Below, in pieces: positions 1 to 7,825 of a stretch of DNA of 32,048 nucleotides (its first letter is position 1; the number at the start of each line of letters is the position of its first letter). This DNA is from Tissierellia bacterium. GTDB taxonomy: Bacteria > Bacillota > Clostridia > Tissierellales > Tepidimicrobiaceae. The DNA lies in the NCBI GenBank assembly GCA_012798935.1, contig JAAZMG010000024.1, positions 1-32,048 of the forward strand. Direction: 5' to 3'. Under the pieces are notes generated by a model. The model made no database searches. It had not been told where the DNA came from and saw only the letters and a list, made by a program, of their open reading frames with translations. Both the position numbers and the translations under genes were made by a program.

Positions 1-87
1 ATTTGGATACCTAGGATAGACTTTGAAAAACGAGTAAGGAAGATTTTAGTGGATGGGAAATGGGAAAGTATAGTTAATGTAAAATAG
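1..87 (+). CDS. DUF951 family protein, C-terminal end only (partial)
   Basis: The window opens inside a reading frame that ends at a TAG at 85-87 and leaves 28 residues. The visible tail contains IPRIDFEKRVRKIL, which resembles the end of the short DUF951 proteins of Firmicutes (zinc-ribbon-like, function not established). Position fits too, because DUF951 genes commonly sit just upstream of rpsF in Clostridia. The 5' end lies outside the window, so domain content cannot be checked. The stop codon lies inside the left arm of the following terminator. Confidence 0.65.
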   Translation: MWIPRIDFEKRVRKILVDGKWESIVNVK

Positions 88-126
88 GATCCAAACAAGA
101 GAAAGTTGTTTGGATCCTATTTTTTA
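81..126 (+). terminator. Strong Rho-independent terminator after the DUF951 gene
   Basis: The arms at 81-98 and 106-123 form a perfect 18-bp inverted repeat (core AGGATCCAAACAA / TTGTTTGGATCCT) around a 7-nt loop. The right arm runs into a T tract. It separates the DUF951 gene from the aminotransferase gene. Confidence 0.9.
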
Positions 127-237
127 TTATGTTTATTATATTAGACAAATTTTCAATTTAATGGTAAAATGTATGTATTGGTATTTACATATATTTATTA
201 TATAGGAAAAGGCATTTAAACTTTAGGGGGTGTCTTA

Positions 238-1419
238 ATGACCTTGAATTATGCTAATCGCATTAGCAATATTAAAGCATCAGAGATTAGAGAATTGCTA
301 AAACTAACTCAAAGGCCAGATGTTATTTCTTTTGCTGGAGGACTACCAGCACCAGAGTTGTTTCCTATTGAGGAATTAAAAAAGATATCAAAGAAAGTAT
401 TAGAGGAAAATGGGACAGCTGCATTACAATATGGTCCTACAGAAGGGTATGAACCTTTAAGAGAAAAAATAACTGAAAGGATGGCAAAAGTTCATGTAAA
501 TGTTACTTCAGATGATGTTCTTATTACTAGTGGATCCCAACAGGGATTAGACTTTTCAGCAAAGGTTTTTATTAATCCAGGGGATATAATTATATGTGAA
601 AGTCCCACATATTTAGGTGCTATAAATGCTTTTAAAGCCTATGAACCTAATTTTATAGAGGTTGAAACTGATGATGAAGGAATGATTATGAAAGATTTAG
701 AAGAAGTACTTAGAAACAATGACAATGTGAAATTTATCTATGTTATTCCAGATTTTCAGAACCCTTCAGGTAAAACTTGGTCTATAGAAAGAAGAAAAAA
801 ACTTGTAGAGTTAGCAAATAAATATAATATAGCTATTGTAGAAGACAACCCATATGGAGAGTTAAGATTTGAAGGAGAAATCTATCCAGCTATTAAACAT
901 TACGATACTGAGGGAAGAGTAATCTTTTTAGGAACTTTTTCAAAGATATTTTGTCCAGGACTTAGATTAGGATGGGTAGTCGCAGATAAGGAAGTATTAA
1001 ATAAATATATTCTAGTTAAGCAAGGAGCAGACTTACAATCCAGCACTATATCTCAAATGGAAGTGGCTAAGTTTTTAGAAGAATATGATATAGAAAAACA
1101 TATTGAAAAAATAAAGGTGGTATATAAGAAAAGAAGAGATATAATGATGAAAACTATAGAAAAGGAATTTCCAAAAGAAGTTAAATACACTTATCCTGAA
1201 GGAGGATTATTTACCTGGGTAGTATTACCAGCTCATATAAATGGAAGGGAGCTAGCTGTAAAGATTTTAGAAAAAAATGTAGCTTTTGTTCCAGGAGGGT
1301 CTTTCTTCCCTAATGGTGGCAATGAGAATACCTTTAGGATGAATTATTCCAACATGGATGAAGAAAGAATAGGTGAAGGAATAAAAAGGCTTGGGATAGC
1401 AATAAAAGAAATGATGTAA
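238..1419 (+). CDS. PLP-dependent class I/II aminotransferase (2-aminoadipate/LysN-like)
   Basis: This 393-residue protein is a fold-type I aminotransferase. It starts SNIKASEIRELLKLT and continues ISFAGGLPAPELFP, typical of the 2-aminoadipate/LysN and MocR-catalytic-domain branch. Other visible landmarks are the glycine-rich SGSQQGLD near residue 98, PDFQNPSGKTW near 170, and GTFSKIFCPGLRLGW near 232, whose SK lysine should bind the cofactor. There is no N-terminal GntR helix-turn-helix, so it is an enzyme and not a MocR regulator. The likely substrates are aromatic, branched or aminoadipate-type amino acids, but sequence alone does not decide which. The ATG follows an AGGGGGTG ribosome binding site. 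It is a single-gene unit between a terminator and the rpsF promoter. A weak possible promoter (TTAGAC, 18 nt, TAAAAT) lies at 141-170. Confidence 0.88.
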   Translation: MTLNYANRISNIKASEIRELLKLTQRPDVISFAGGLPAPELFPIEELKKISKKVLEENGTAALQYGPTEGYEPLREKITERMAKVHVNVTSDDVLITSGSQQGLDFSAKVFINPGDIIICESPTYLGAINAFKAYEPNFIEVETDDEGMIMKDLEEVLRNNDNVKFIYVIPDFQNPSGKTWSIERRKKLVELANKYNIAIVEDNPYGELRFEGEIYPAIKHYDTEGRVIFLGTFSKIFCPGLRLGWVVADKEVLNKYILVKQGADLQSSTISQMEVAKFLEEYDIEKHIEKIKVVYKKRRDIMMKTIEKEFPKEVKYTYPEGGLFTWVVLPAHINGRELAVKILEKNVAFVPGGSFFPNGGNENTFRMNYSNMDEERIGEGIKRLGIAIKEMM

Positions 1420-1456
1420 AATTAAACCCCTTTTTTAAGGGTGGACCTATTTCACC

Positions 1457-1485
1457 TTGAAAATTAGAAATATTAGTGATATAAT
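1457..1485 (+). promoter_or_regulatory. Promoter of rpsF-ssb-rpsR
   Basis: TTGAAA at 1457-1462, a 17-nt spacer, and a perfect TATAAT at 1480-1485 preceded by TG at 1477-1478 (extended -10). Transcription should start near 1492, giving a leader of about 54 nt before the rpsF ATG. Confidence 0.8.
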
Positions 1486-1497
1486 CTTATAGATTAA

Positions 1498-1537
1498 TCC
1501 TTGCTCTATTTATTAGGGCCGTCAGTCCAAAAGGAGG
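1498..1537 (+). promoter_or_regulatory. Candidate S6:S18-binding leader hairpin (rpsF autoregulation)
   Basis: In the rpsF leader, TCCTT at 1498-1502 can pair with AAGGA at 1531-1535, which is part of the Shine-Dalgarno. Inside it GCTCTA (1503-1508) pairs with TAGGGC (1514-1519), leaving a 3' bulge that begins with the CCG at 1519-1521. A CCG in an asymmetric bulge of a hairpin ahead of rpsF is the hallmark of the known S6:S18 autoregulatory RNA, which mimics the 16S rRNA site. Pairing of the ribosome binding site would explain feedback. I folded this by eye; no covariation was checked. Confidence 0.55.
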
Positions 1538-1545
1538 TGAAAGAC

Positions 1546-1830
1546 ATGAGAAAATATGAAGGAGTTTTTATCTTTGCACCAAATATTGAAGATGAAAACA
1601 GAAATAAATTATTTGACAGATTAAAAGGTGTCATAGAAGGAAATGGTACTATTACAAACATTGATGAATGGGGAACGAGAAAACTAGCATATGAAATCAA
1701 CGATTTAACTGAGGGATATTATTTTATTGTTAATTTTGAAACTACCCCAGAAACTGTTCAAGAATTAGATAGAATATGTAAAATTTCTGACAATATAATG
1801 AGACATATGATAATTAGGGAAGATGAATAA
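1546..1830 (+). CDS. rpsF: 30S ribosomal protein S6
   Basis: The 94-residue product begins MRKYEGVFIF and carries the usual S6 features: IDEWGTRKLAYEI in the middle, YYFIVNFE, and ISDNIMRHMIIRED at the end. S6 binds 16S rRNA as a heterodimer with S18, which is encoded two genes downstream. The ATG at 1546 is chosen because it lies 8 nt after AAGGAGG. The frame is open further upstream to a TTG at 1501, but that extension would lie in the leader hairpin and is not seen in the family. It is the first gene of rpsF-ssb-rpsR, with 20 nt to ssb. Confidence 0.96.
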   Translation: MRKYEGVFIFAPNIEDENRNKLFDRLKGVIEGNGTITNIDEWGTRKLAYEINDLTEGYYFIVNFETTPETVQELDRICKISDNIMRHMIIREDE

Positions 1831-1850
1831 AGGCTAAGGTGGTGTTTTGG

Positions 1851-2285
1851 GTGAATAATGTAGTGTTAATTGGAAGACTTACAAGAGATCCAGAGTTAAG
1901 GTATATACCTAATACAGGTACTCCAGTATCTACTTTTTCTTTAGCGGTAGATAAACAGGTTTCTAAGGAAAAGAAACTGGAAATGGAATCGAAAGGACAA
2001 CCAACAGCCGATTTTATAAACATTGTTGTATGGGGAAGACAAGCAGAAAACTGTGCAAATTATCTAGCTAAAGGAAGACTTACTGCTGTTCAAGGAAGGA
2101 TTCAATCTAGGACTTATGATGGAAAGGACGGCATAAGAAGATATGTTACCGAGGTTGTAGCAGAAAGAGTTCAGTTTTTAGAATGGGGAGACGATGATAA
2201 CAGATCCAGATCTAATAATTTACAGGATGATTTCCCTGATATAGATGGTTTTGAACCCGTAGACGATGAAAATATTCCATTCTAA
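1851..2285 (+). CDS. ssb: Single-stranded DNA-binding protein
   Basis: The protein of 144 residues starts MNNVVLIGRLTRDPELRY, the classic N-terminus of bacterial SSB, followed by one OB fold (ADFINIVVWGRQAENCANYL, LTAVQGRIQSRTYDG). It has a short disordered linker and the acidic C-terminal tail DDENIPF that recruits replication and repair partners. The GTG at 1851 is preferred over an in-frame GTG at 1839, because the latter would add VFW ahead of the conserved start and would overlap the GGTGG ribosome binding site. It lies between the S6 and S18 genes, the usual Firmicutes arrangement. SSB coats exposed single strands during replication. Confidence 0.96.
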   Translation: MNNVVLIGRLTRDPELRYIPNTGTPVSTFSLAVDKQVSKEKKLEMESKGQPTADFINIVVWGRQAENCANYLAKGRLTAVQGRIQSRTYDGKDGIRRYVTEVVAERVQFLEWGDDDNRSRSNNLQDDFPDIDGFEPVDDENIPF

Positions 2286-2301
2286 GAAGGAGGGAAAAGC
2301 A

Positions 2302-2526
2302 GTGCAAAGAAGATTTAGACCCAGAAAGCGAGTTTGTAGTTTTTGTGCAAATAAGACAGAAGTTATAGATTATAAAGATATAAATAATTTAAAAAAATAT
2401 GTTACTGAAAGAGGAAAAATTCTTCCAAGAAGAATCTCTGGTAATTGTGCAAAACATCAAAGAGAGCTAACAAGAGCTATAAAGAGGGCAAGACAAATAG
2501 CGCTACTACCATATAGTGCAGACTAA
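2302..2526 (+). CDS. rpsR: 30S ribosomal protein S18, zinc-binding type
   Basis: This 74-residue protein begins QRRFRPRKRVCSFC and ends RAIKRARQIALLPY, both diagnostic of S18. Cys12, Cys15 and Cys49 with nearby His52 mark the cysteine-containing (zinc) form of the protein. The GTG at 2302 is the start: it follows AAGGAGGG with 7 nt spacing and gives the family length. A longer frame overlapping ssb is rejected. S18 assembles with S6 on the 30S platform. The gene closes the operon and is followed at once by a terminator whose stem includes its stop codon. Confidence 0.96.
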   Translation: MQRRFRPRKRVCSFCANKTEVIDYKDINNLKKYVTERGKILPRRISGNCAKHQRELTRAIKRARQIALLPYSAD

Positions 2527-2549
2527 GAGAGGAATATCCTCTCTTTTTT
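2525..2549 (+). terminator. Terminator after rpsR
   Basis: AAGAGAGGA at 2525-2533 pairs perfectly with TCCTCTCTT at 2537-2545 around a 3-nt loop, and a run of T follows. It ends the rpsF operon just before the next promoter. Confidence 0.88.
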
Positions 2550-2551
2550 GT

Positions 2552-2580
2552 TTGACATATAATATTTTACTCTGTATTAT
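2552..2580 (+). promoter_or_regulatory. Promoter of the yybS-gdpP-rplI-dnaB operon
   Basis: A perfect TTGACA at 2552-2557, a 17-nt spacer and TATTAT at 2575-2580, immediately after the rpsR terminator. No other convincing promoter or terminator was seen up to the end of dnaB. Confidence 0.78.
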
Positions 2581-2626
2581 TCTAGTAAGGCTATTTTTTA
2601 AATTTTCAAATGGGTGGGATTATAAA

Positions 2627-2947
2627 ATGAAGCACATAAAAAAAGATGTGGATATAATAAAAAACCTTAAAACTATTGAATGGCTAAAAAGTGAAATGTT
2701 AACTTCCTTAGCCAATTTATATCAAATTTTGGCTAAAGGAGAAGATGATATAAAAGAAGATTTAGAAGATTTAATTTCTAATATTATACTTTTATCTTAT
2801 TTGCTAAGCAAAAGGTTAGGATTAAATTACGAAGACATAGACTCTAATCTTCAAGATAAAATAAAGCTAAGCTTAATAGAAGACCATAAAATTGAAAAGT
2901 GGCATGGAGATTTAAGTGAATTATTAGAGTTTATAATGTCTAAGTAA
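2627..2947 (+). CDS. MazG-like family protein
   Basis: This small acidic protein of 106 residues is mostly helical. It resembles the short MazG-like family found in Clostridia at exactly this place between rpsR and yybS. MazG proteins hydrolyse nucleoside triphosphates with an EExxE...ExxD metal site. Here there are acidic stretches (EDDIKEDLEDLISN) but I cannot assign a complete catalytic set, so enzymatic activity is uncertain. The ATG at 2627 follows GGTGGG. An open extension back to 2516 would run through the promoter and terminator and is rejected. There are 16 nt to yybS. Confidence 0.6.
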   Translation: MKHIKKDVDIIKNLKTIEWLKSEMLTSLANLYQILAKGEDDIKEDLEDLISNIILLSYLLSKRLGLNYEDIDSNLQDKIKLSLIEDHKIEKWHGDLSELLEFIMSK

Positions 2948-2963
2948 GATAGGAGTGAGTAAT

Positions 2964-3914
2964 TTGAATATAGATGGAAAAAAAGGGAACAAGATCATAG
3001 AAGGTATATTTGTAATAGCCATAGCAACGGTTTTTATGTTAATAGGAATGTATTACCTACCATTGATTATTTTTTTATATCCGATTTTTTTTATAGTGTT
3101 AGGAGTTAGAAATGGAGTAAAATACAATATAATAAGCTTAATAATATCAAGCCTATTTGTGGGATTGATTATAGATAATGTATCTGGCATATTCATATTA
3201 TTAATCTTTGCACCTTTAAGTATTGGACTAAACTATATGATTAAAAAGAGAAGAAAATCTTTTGAGATTATAGCAATCTCCACTGTAATTTTATTGGTTT
3301 CGTTTTTATTGGTAATAAATATAATGGGTGATATGTCTGGTGTTAGTATTATCAGTCAGTTGGAGGATTCTTTTACTCAAGCTTTAAATTCTCAGATAGA
3401 AATATTAAAGGATATGGACTTATCTGCTTATGAAGTTTTAAAAATAAGGGACCTATTAGAAAATGCAATGGATTATGTTCTTTTGATTTTGCCAGCTATA
3501 GTGATTATATTTTCATTGGTTATATCTTATTTAAACTACTTAATTTCTTCATTAATACTTAGAAGATTAGGATACGGCATAGTTTCTATTCCTAAGTTTT
3601 CAAAATTTAAATTGCCTAACAATGTTCTATTAGGAACTGGGATTATGTTTTTAGGAGCATTTATAATAAAGGGTTTAAAGTTATTTTATTATGAAACCAT
3701 ACTTTTAAATATTACAGTTATTGCATCTTTTATGTTTTTTACACAAGGTTTATCGGTGGTAGATTACAAGCTTATTGAAAAAAACTTAGGGAGGATTCCT
3801 AGATTATTGATTATCTTATTTTTTACAATTATATTGCCTTTAGGATGGCTTATATCCTTTATAGGAATACTTGATGTAATAATAGACTTCAGAAAACTTA
3901 GGAGACCTGCTTAA
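2964..3914 (+). CDS. yybS: YybS-like membrane protein, DUF2232
   Basis: The 316-residue protein is strongly hydrophobic. There are clusters of transmembrane segments in the first 110 residues, a soluble stretch around 130-170 with acidic and polar residues, and further segments from about 175 to the end (for example YVLLILPAIVIIFSLVISYL). This architecture and the location directly before gdpP match the DUF2232 family, whose role is not established. The TTG at 2964 is chosen because it sits 8 nt after GGAG, whereas the in-frame GTG at 2955 overlaps that site. It is co-oriented with gdpP, with 20 nt between them. Confidence 0.78.
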   Translation: MNIDGKKGNKIIEGIFVIAIATVFMLIGMYYLPLIIFLYPIFFIVLGVRNGVKYNIISLIISSLFVGLIIDNVSGIFILLIFAPLSIGLNYMIKKRRKSFEIIAISTVILLVSFLLVINIMGDMSGVSIISQLEDSFTQALNSQIEILKDMDLSAYEVLKIRDLLENAMDYVLLILPAIVIIFSLVISYLNYLISSLILRRLGYGIVSIPKFSKFKLPNNVLLGTGIMFLGAFIIKGLKLFYYETILLNITVIASFMFFTQGLSVVDYKLIEKNLGRIPRLLIILFFTIILPLGWLISFIGILDVIIDFRKLRRPA

Positions 3915-3934
3915 ATCTTAATGGGAGGATTAAA

Positions 3935-5935
3935 ATGGATGATAAAAATCTATTCAAATGGAAAGATGCAAAGGTATATTTAATAATAATTGGTTGTCTT
4001 ATAGCTATAATAGGCTATTACAAACCAGTATTAGCTTTGATTTGGGCTGTAGCTTTAGCTTATTTAATCTACCATTATATTAGAACTATTCATGATAAGG
4101 AAAAGGAATGGACTAAATATATTGAAGGGTTAGCAGAAGAATTTGATTCTGCAACTAAGCATGCTGTATTCAATATGCCTTTTTCTTTAGTAATGTTAGA
4201 GGTAGATGGTACTATATCTTGGTATAATACTAGATTTTTAGATATGATAGATGAGGAAGACATACTAAATAAAAAAATAGATGAACTTGTGCCTAAATTA
4301 GAAGTGGAAAACATTTTAAATAACCATAAGAAAACACCCTTAGATATAAAATATAAAGATAAATATTACAAAGTATATTATAATGTAGTAGATATCAAAA
4401 AGACTGTTAGCACAAAGAGTAATATTATTATGTTATACTGGGTTGATAATACTAGCCAGGTATTTTTAGATAATAAATACCAAGAGGAAAAAATGGCAGT
4501 TTGCTTAGCTTATGTAGACAATTATAATGAGGTAAAGAGCACTACTCCTGAGGTGACCAGACCTTTAGTATTAGCCGAAATTGATAAAACCATAGGTGCT
4601 TACGCAGCAACTAATAACGGGTTTGTAAGAAAATATGAAAATGATAAATATTTATTAATATTCGAAAACAAAGATTTAAAATCTATACAGAGTAAAAAGT
4701 TTGATATATTAGATAGAATTAGGGAAATTGATAAAGGAAATACTATATCTATAACATTAAGTATGGGAGTAGGGGTAAACGGGAAGGATCCAAATGAAAC
4801 CTATGAATATGCGAAAGCTTCTATAGATATTGCTTTAGGTAGAGGTGGAGATCAAGCTGTTGTTAAAGAAAATAATAGTTTGAGTTTCTATGGCGGCAAA
4901 ACCAAAGCTATAGAAAAGAGGAATAAGGTTAGATCAAGGGTTATATCTCATGCATTAAGGCAACTTATAGATCAATCTGAACAAGTATTTGTAATGGGAC
5001 ATAAAAATGCAGATATGGACTCCTTTGGTGCCAGTGTAGGAATAATTAAAGCTGCTAAAATTAGAAATAAAAAGGGTTATTTAGTTTTATCTGGGTCAAA
5101 TCCATCTATTAAGAATATCTATAGCAGAATGGAAAAGGAAGAACCTGAATATTTAAATATAATTATAACTCCAGAAGAGGCTATAAAAATGGCAGATAGG
5201 TTTTCTCTTTTAGTAGTGGTAGATAACCATAAGCCGAGCTTTACGGAGGCTCCAGAGCTTCTTAACTTAACGGACAAGATAGTATTAATTGACCACCATA
5301 GAAGAGGGGCTGAATTTATAAAAGACCCAGTGTTGACCTATTTAGAGCCCTATGCGTCCTCTACTTGTGAATTAGTTACAGAAATACTTTATTATATGTC
5401 AGATAGGTTGGAAATGACAAACTTTGAAGCAGATGCATTATTAGCAGGTATAACTGTAGATACTAAAAACTTTACTTTCCAAACGGGAGTAAGAACCTTT
5501 GAAGCTGCGTCTATACTGAAACGGGCAGGAGCAGACACTACCAGCGTAAGACAGCTTTTTAAAGACGATTTTAATACGTTTTTGTATAAAGCTGAGGTAG
5601 TTAAAAATTCTAAAATTGTATTCGAAAAAATTGCTATAGGTAGACTAAAGAAGGATATGGATGATTCTATATTAATTGCAGCTCAAGCAGCTAATGATTT
5701 ATTAAATATAAATGATGTAGAAGCCTCCTTTGTATTAACCTTATTCGAAGGGAGAATTCATATAAGCGGTAGGTCCTTAGGAAGTTTAAGCGTTCAATTA
5801 ATACTGGAGAGATTAGGAGGGGGAGGGCATTTAACCAGTGCTGGAACCCAGTTGGAGGGTATCTCCATAGAACAAGCAGAAGAGCTGCTTATTGATGCTA
5901 TAGACGAATATTTAATGGAAGGTGATGAAGAATGA
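3935..5935 (+). CDS. gdpP: Cyclic-di-AMP phosphodiesterase GdpP (PAS-GGDEF-DHH/DHHA1)
   Basis: This 666-residue membrane enzyme degrades the second messenger c-di-AMP to pApA. Two transmembrane helices lie at about residues 13-49, and a PAS-like region at about 75-160. A degenerate GGDEF domain at about 185-310 ends in GRGGDQAVV and lacks a GGDEF signature, as is usual for GdpP. The catalytic DHH part has GHKNADMDSFG (about 354-364), DNHKP (about 428) and DHHRR (about 453) as the Mn-binding motifs, and the DHHA1 part has GGGGHLTSAG near 628. Length and domain order match the family. The ATG follows GGGAGG. Its end overlaps rplI by 4 nt (ATGA), implying translational coupling. The linkage gdpP-rplI-dnaB is conserved in Firmicutes. 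Confidence 0.95.
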   Translation: MDDKNLFKWKDAKVYLIIIGCLIAIIGYYKPVLALIWAVALAYLIYHYIRTIHDKEKEWTKYIEGLAEEFDSATKHAVFNMPFSLVMLEVDGTISWYNTRFLDMIDEEDILNKKIDELVPKLEVENILNNHKKTPLDIKYKDKYYKVYYNVVDIKKTVSTKSNIIMLYWVDNTSQVFLDNKYQEEKMAVCLAYVDNYNEVKSTTPEVTRPLVLAEIDKTIGAYAATNNGFVRKYENDKYLLIFENKDLKSIQSKKFDILDRIREIDKGNTISITLSMGVGVNGKDPNETYEYAKASIDIALGRGGDQAVVKENNSLSFYGGKTKAIEKRNKVRSRVISHALRQLIDQSEQVFVMGHKNADMDSFGASVGIIKAAKIRNKKGYLVLSGSNPSIKNIYSRMEKEEPEYLNIIITPEEAIKMADRFSLLVVVDNHKPSFTEAPELLNLTDKIVLIDHHRRGAEFIKDPVLTYLEPYASSTCELVTEILYYMSDRLEMTNFEADALLAGITVDTKNFTFQTGVRTFEAASILKRAGADTTSVRQLFKDDFNTFLYKAEVVKNSKIVFEKIAIGRLKKDMDDSILIAAQAANDLLNINDVEASFVLTLFEGRIHISGRSLGSLSVQLILERLGGGGHLTSAGTQLEGISIEQAEELLIDAIDEYLMEGDEE

Positions 5936-6378
5936 AAATAATTTTGCTAAGAGACGTAAAAAGTTTAGGTAAAGAAGGAGATTTAGTTGAAGCTAAGGAT
6001 GGATATGCAAGAAACTTTTTATTTCCCAAAAATTTAGCTGTAGAAGCTACACCGGGAAATCGAAAAAAATGGGAGGAAAGAAAAAAGCTCCAAAGAGCAA
6101 AGGAAAAAGAAGAAGAAAAAGAAGCTCTTAAGTTAAAGAAAAAGATTGAAGGAATAACTTTAGAGTTAAAAGGCAAGGCTGGTGAAGGCGGTAGATTATT
6201 TGGCTCTATCACATCTAAAGATATTTCAGAGGCCTTAGTAAAACAACATAATATAAAGATTGATAAAAGAAAAATAGAACTTAAAGATAATATAAAAACT
6301 ATTGGTAAAACTCAAGTAGAAATAAGAGTTTATCCAGAAATATCTGCTAGTTTAAAAATAAAAGTAATAGAAGGATAA
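5932..6378 (+). CDS. rplI: 50S ribosomal protein L9
   Basis: The 148-residue protein shows the L9 N-terminal rRNA-binding domain (MKIILLRDVKSLGKEGDLVE, then DGYARNFLFPKNLA). A long charged connecting helix follows at about residues 45-75, rich in K and E, then the C-terminal domain (GEGGRLFGSITSKDISEAL). L9 binds 23S rRNA at the base of the L1 stalk and helps maintain reading frame. Its ATG overlaps the gdpP stop, so it is translationally coupled. dnaB starts 4 nt after it ends. Confidence 0.97.
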   Translation: MKIILLRDVKSLGKEGDLVEAKDGYARNFLFPKNLAVEATPGNRKKWEERKKLQRAKEKEEEKEALKLKKKIEGITLELKGKAGEGGRLFGSITSKDISEALVKQHNIKIDKRKIELKDNIKTIGKTQVEIRVYPEISASLKIKVIEG

Positions 6379-6382
6379 TGGG

Positions 6383-7729
6383 GTGGTCAAAATAGAAGCA
6401 CATGTATTAGGTAGAATTCCGCCACATAGTTTGGAAGCAGAGCAATCCGTATTAGGAGCTATGATCATCAATAAAGAGGCAATAAATGTAGCTATAGAAC
6501 AGCTTCATCCTGAGGATTTTTATAAAGAAGCAAATAAGGAAATATTTATAGCTATAATAGAATTATTTAATAGGAATGAACCAGTAGATATTATTACCCT
6601 ATCAGAAGAATTAAGAAGAAGAGGAAATTTAGAGAATGTTGGAGGAGTTACCTATCTTGCCAATCTATCAGGGGGAGTAGCTATAACCTCCAATATAAAA
6701 TATTACTGTGATATAGTTGAGGAAAAATCCATATTAAGACATCTAATAAAATCCTGTGATGAAATAATGGGAAAAAGCTATGAAGATAGTGAAGAAGTAG
6801 GTAGCATAATAGAACAGGCGGAAAAGAATATATTTGACATTACCCAAGGAAGACATAGGGAAGGATTTTCTCCTATAAAGGATGTATTATTGGATAGCTT
6901 TTCAAAAATAGAGGAAATGGCAGCAAATCAAGGGGAATTAACAGGACTTACTACAGGTTTCATAGATATTGATAATAAGCTTTCAGGTATGCAAAAATCA
7001 GATTTAATACTTTTAGCTGCAAGGCCATCTATGGGCAAAACAGCGTTAGGAATTAATATTGCTGTGAATTCTGCTATTAAAGCAGATGCCAGTGTAGCTA
7101 TCTTTTCATTAGAAATGTCTAAAGAGCAGTTAGTACAAAGGATGATTAGTTCCGTAGCTCATGTGGACTTACAAAAGATAATTAGTGGAAGGTTAGCTGA
7201 AGATGAATGGATCAAAATTATAGATGTTATGTCGCCTTTATCCCAAGCTAAAATATTTATAGATGATACAGCAGGTATATCTTTAATGGAAATGAAGGCA
7301 AAATGTAGAAGATTAAAAGTAGAGAAAGGTTTAGATTTAATAGTTATAGATTATTTACAACTAATGGAGTCTACAGGTAGGCAGGAAAATAGACAGCAAG
7401 AAATATCAGCCATATCTAGAGGGCTTAAAGGATTAGCCAAGGAAATGGAATGTCCTGTAATAGCTTTATCCCAACTTTCCCGAGCTCCAGAACTTCGTTC
7501 AGACCACAGACCTATACTTTCAGACTTAAGAGAGTCTGGTGCTATAGAACAAGATGCAGATGTGGTTTTATTTCTTTATAGAGATGAATATTATAATGAA
7601 GATTCAGACAAGAAAAATATTGGAGAAGTAATAATATCAAAACATAGAAATGGACCAACGGGAACTGTAGAATTAGTATGGAAAAAGGAATTTACTAAAT
7701 TTCTAAATAAAGAAAATATTAGAGGGTAG
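6383..7729 (+). CDS. dnaB: Replicative DNA helicase DnaB
   Basis: The 448-residue hexameric helicase unwinds DNA at the replication fork (called DnaC in Bacillus). The N-terminal primase-binding domain starts with RIPPHSLEAEQSVLGAM. The RecA-like motor follows: Walker A ARPSMGKTALG near residue 213, Walker B LDLIVIDYLQLM, then the SRGLKGLAKE and ALSQLSR segments and a C-terminal FLYRDEYY and KHRNGPTG. No intein or truncation is visible. The GTG at 6383 lies 7 nt after AAGGA and is the only sensible start. It is the last gene of the operon. Confidence 0.97.
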   Translation: MVKIEAHVLGRIPPHSLEAEQSVLGAMIINKEAINVAIEQLHPEDFYKEANKEIFIAIIELFNRNEPVDIITLSEELRRRGNLENVGGVTYLANLSGGVAITSNIKYYCDIVEEKSILRHLIKSCDEIMGKSYEDSEEVGSIIEQAEKNIFDITQGRHREGFSPIKDVLLDSFSKIEEMAANQGELTGLTTGFIDIDNKLSGMQKSDLILLAARPSMGKTALGINIAVNSAIKADASVAIFSLEMSKEQLVQRMISSVAHVDLQKIISGRLAEDEWIKIIDVMSPLSQAKIFIDDTAGISLMEMKAKCRRLKVEKGLDLIVIDYLQLMESTGRQENRQQEISAISRGLKGLAKEMECPVIALSQLSRAPELRSDHRPILSDLRESGAIEQDADVVLFLYRDEYYNEDSDKKNIGEVIISKHRNGPTGTVELVWKKEFTKFLNKENIRG

Positions 7730-7743
7730 TTAAAAAACTATAA

Positions 7744-7802
7744 TTAGATAAATTATTACTTCTAAGGGAAACTTTTCTCTTCGAAGTAATAATTTTATCT
7801 AA
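7744..7802. repeat. Long imperfect palindrome between dnaB and the GNAT gene
   Basis: TTAGATAAATTATTACTTC at 7744-7762 pairs with the sequence ending CTAA at 7802, interrupted only by one extra T. The centre (AAGGGAA / TTCTCTT) can continue the stem, giving about 25-28 bp in total. There is no U-run on either strand, so it is not a typical intrinsic terminator, though it lies where dnaB transcription might end. It could be a processing or stability structure, or the relic of a small palindromic element. Confidence 0.6.
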
Positions 7803-7825
7803 TATTAAAAAAGGAAGGAATTACT

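Noticed and set aside
1421..1445. Terminator after the aminotransferase (ACCCCTT / AAGGGT)
   Set aside because: The stem is short and unequal and no T tract follows.
1501..1545. N-terminal extension of rpsF from a TTG at 1501
   Set aside because: It lies in the leader hairpin, has no ribosome binding site, and S6 proteins start at MRKYE.
2266..2301. Longer start for rpsR overlapping ssb
   Set aside because: The GTG at 2302 has an AAGGAGGG site and gives the normal 74-residue S18.
4770..4865. Active diguanylate cyclase in the gdpP product
   Set aside because: The GGDEF region is degenerate and sits between PAS and DHH domains, as in all GdpP enzymes.
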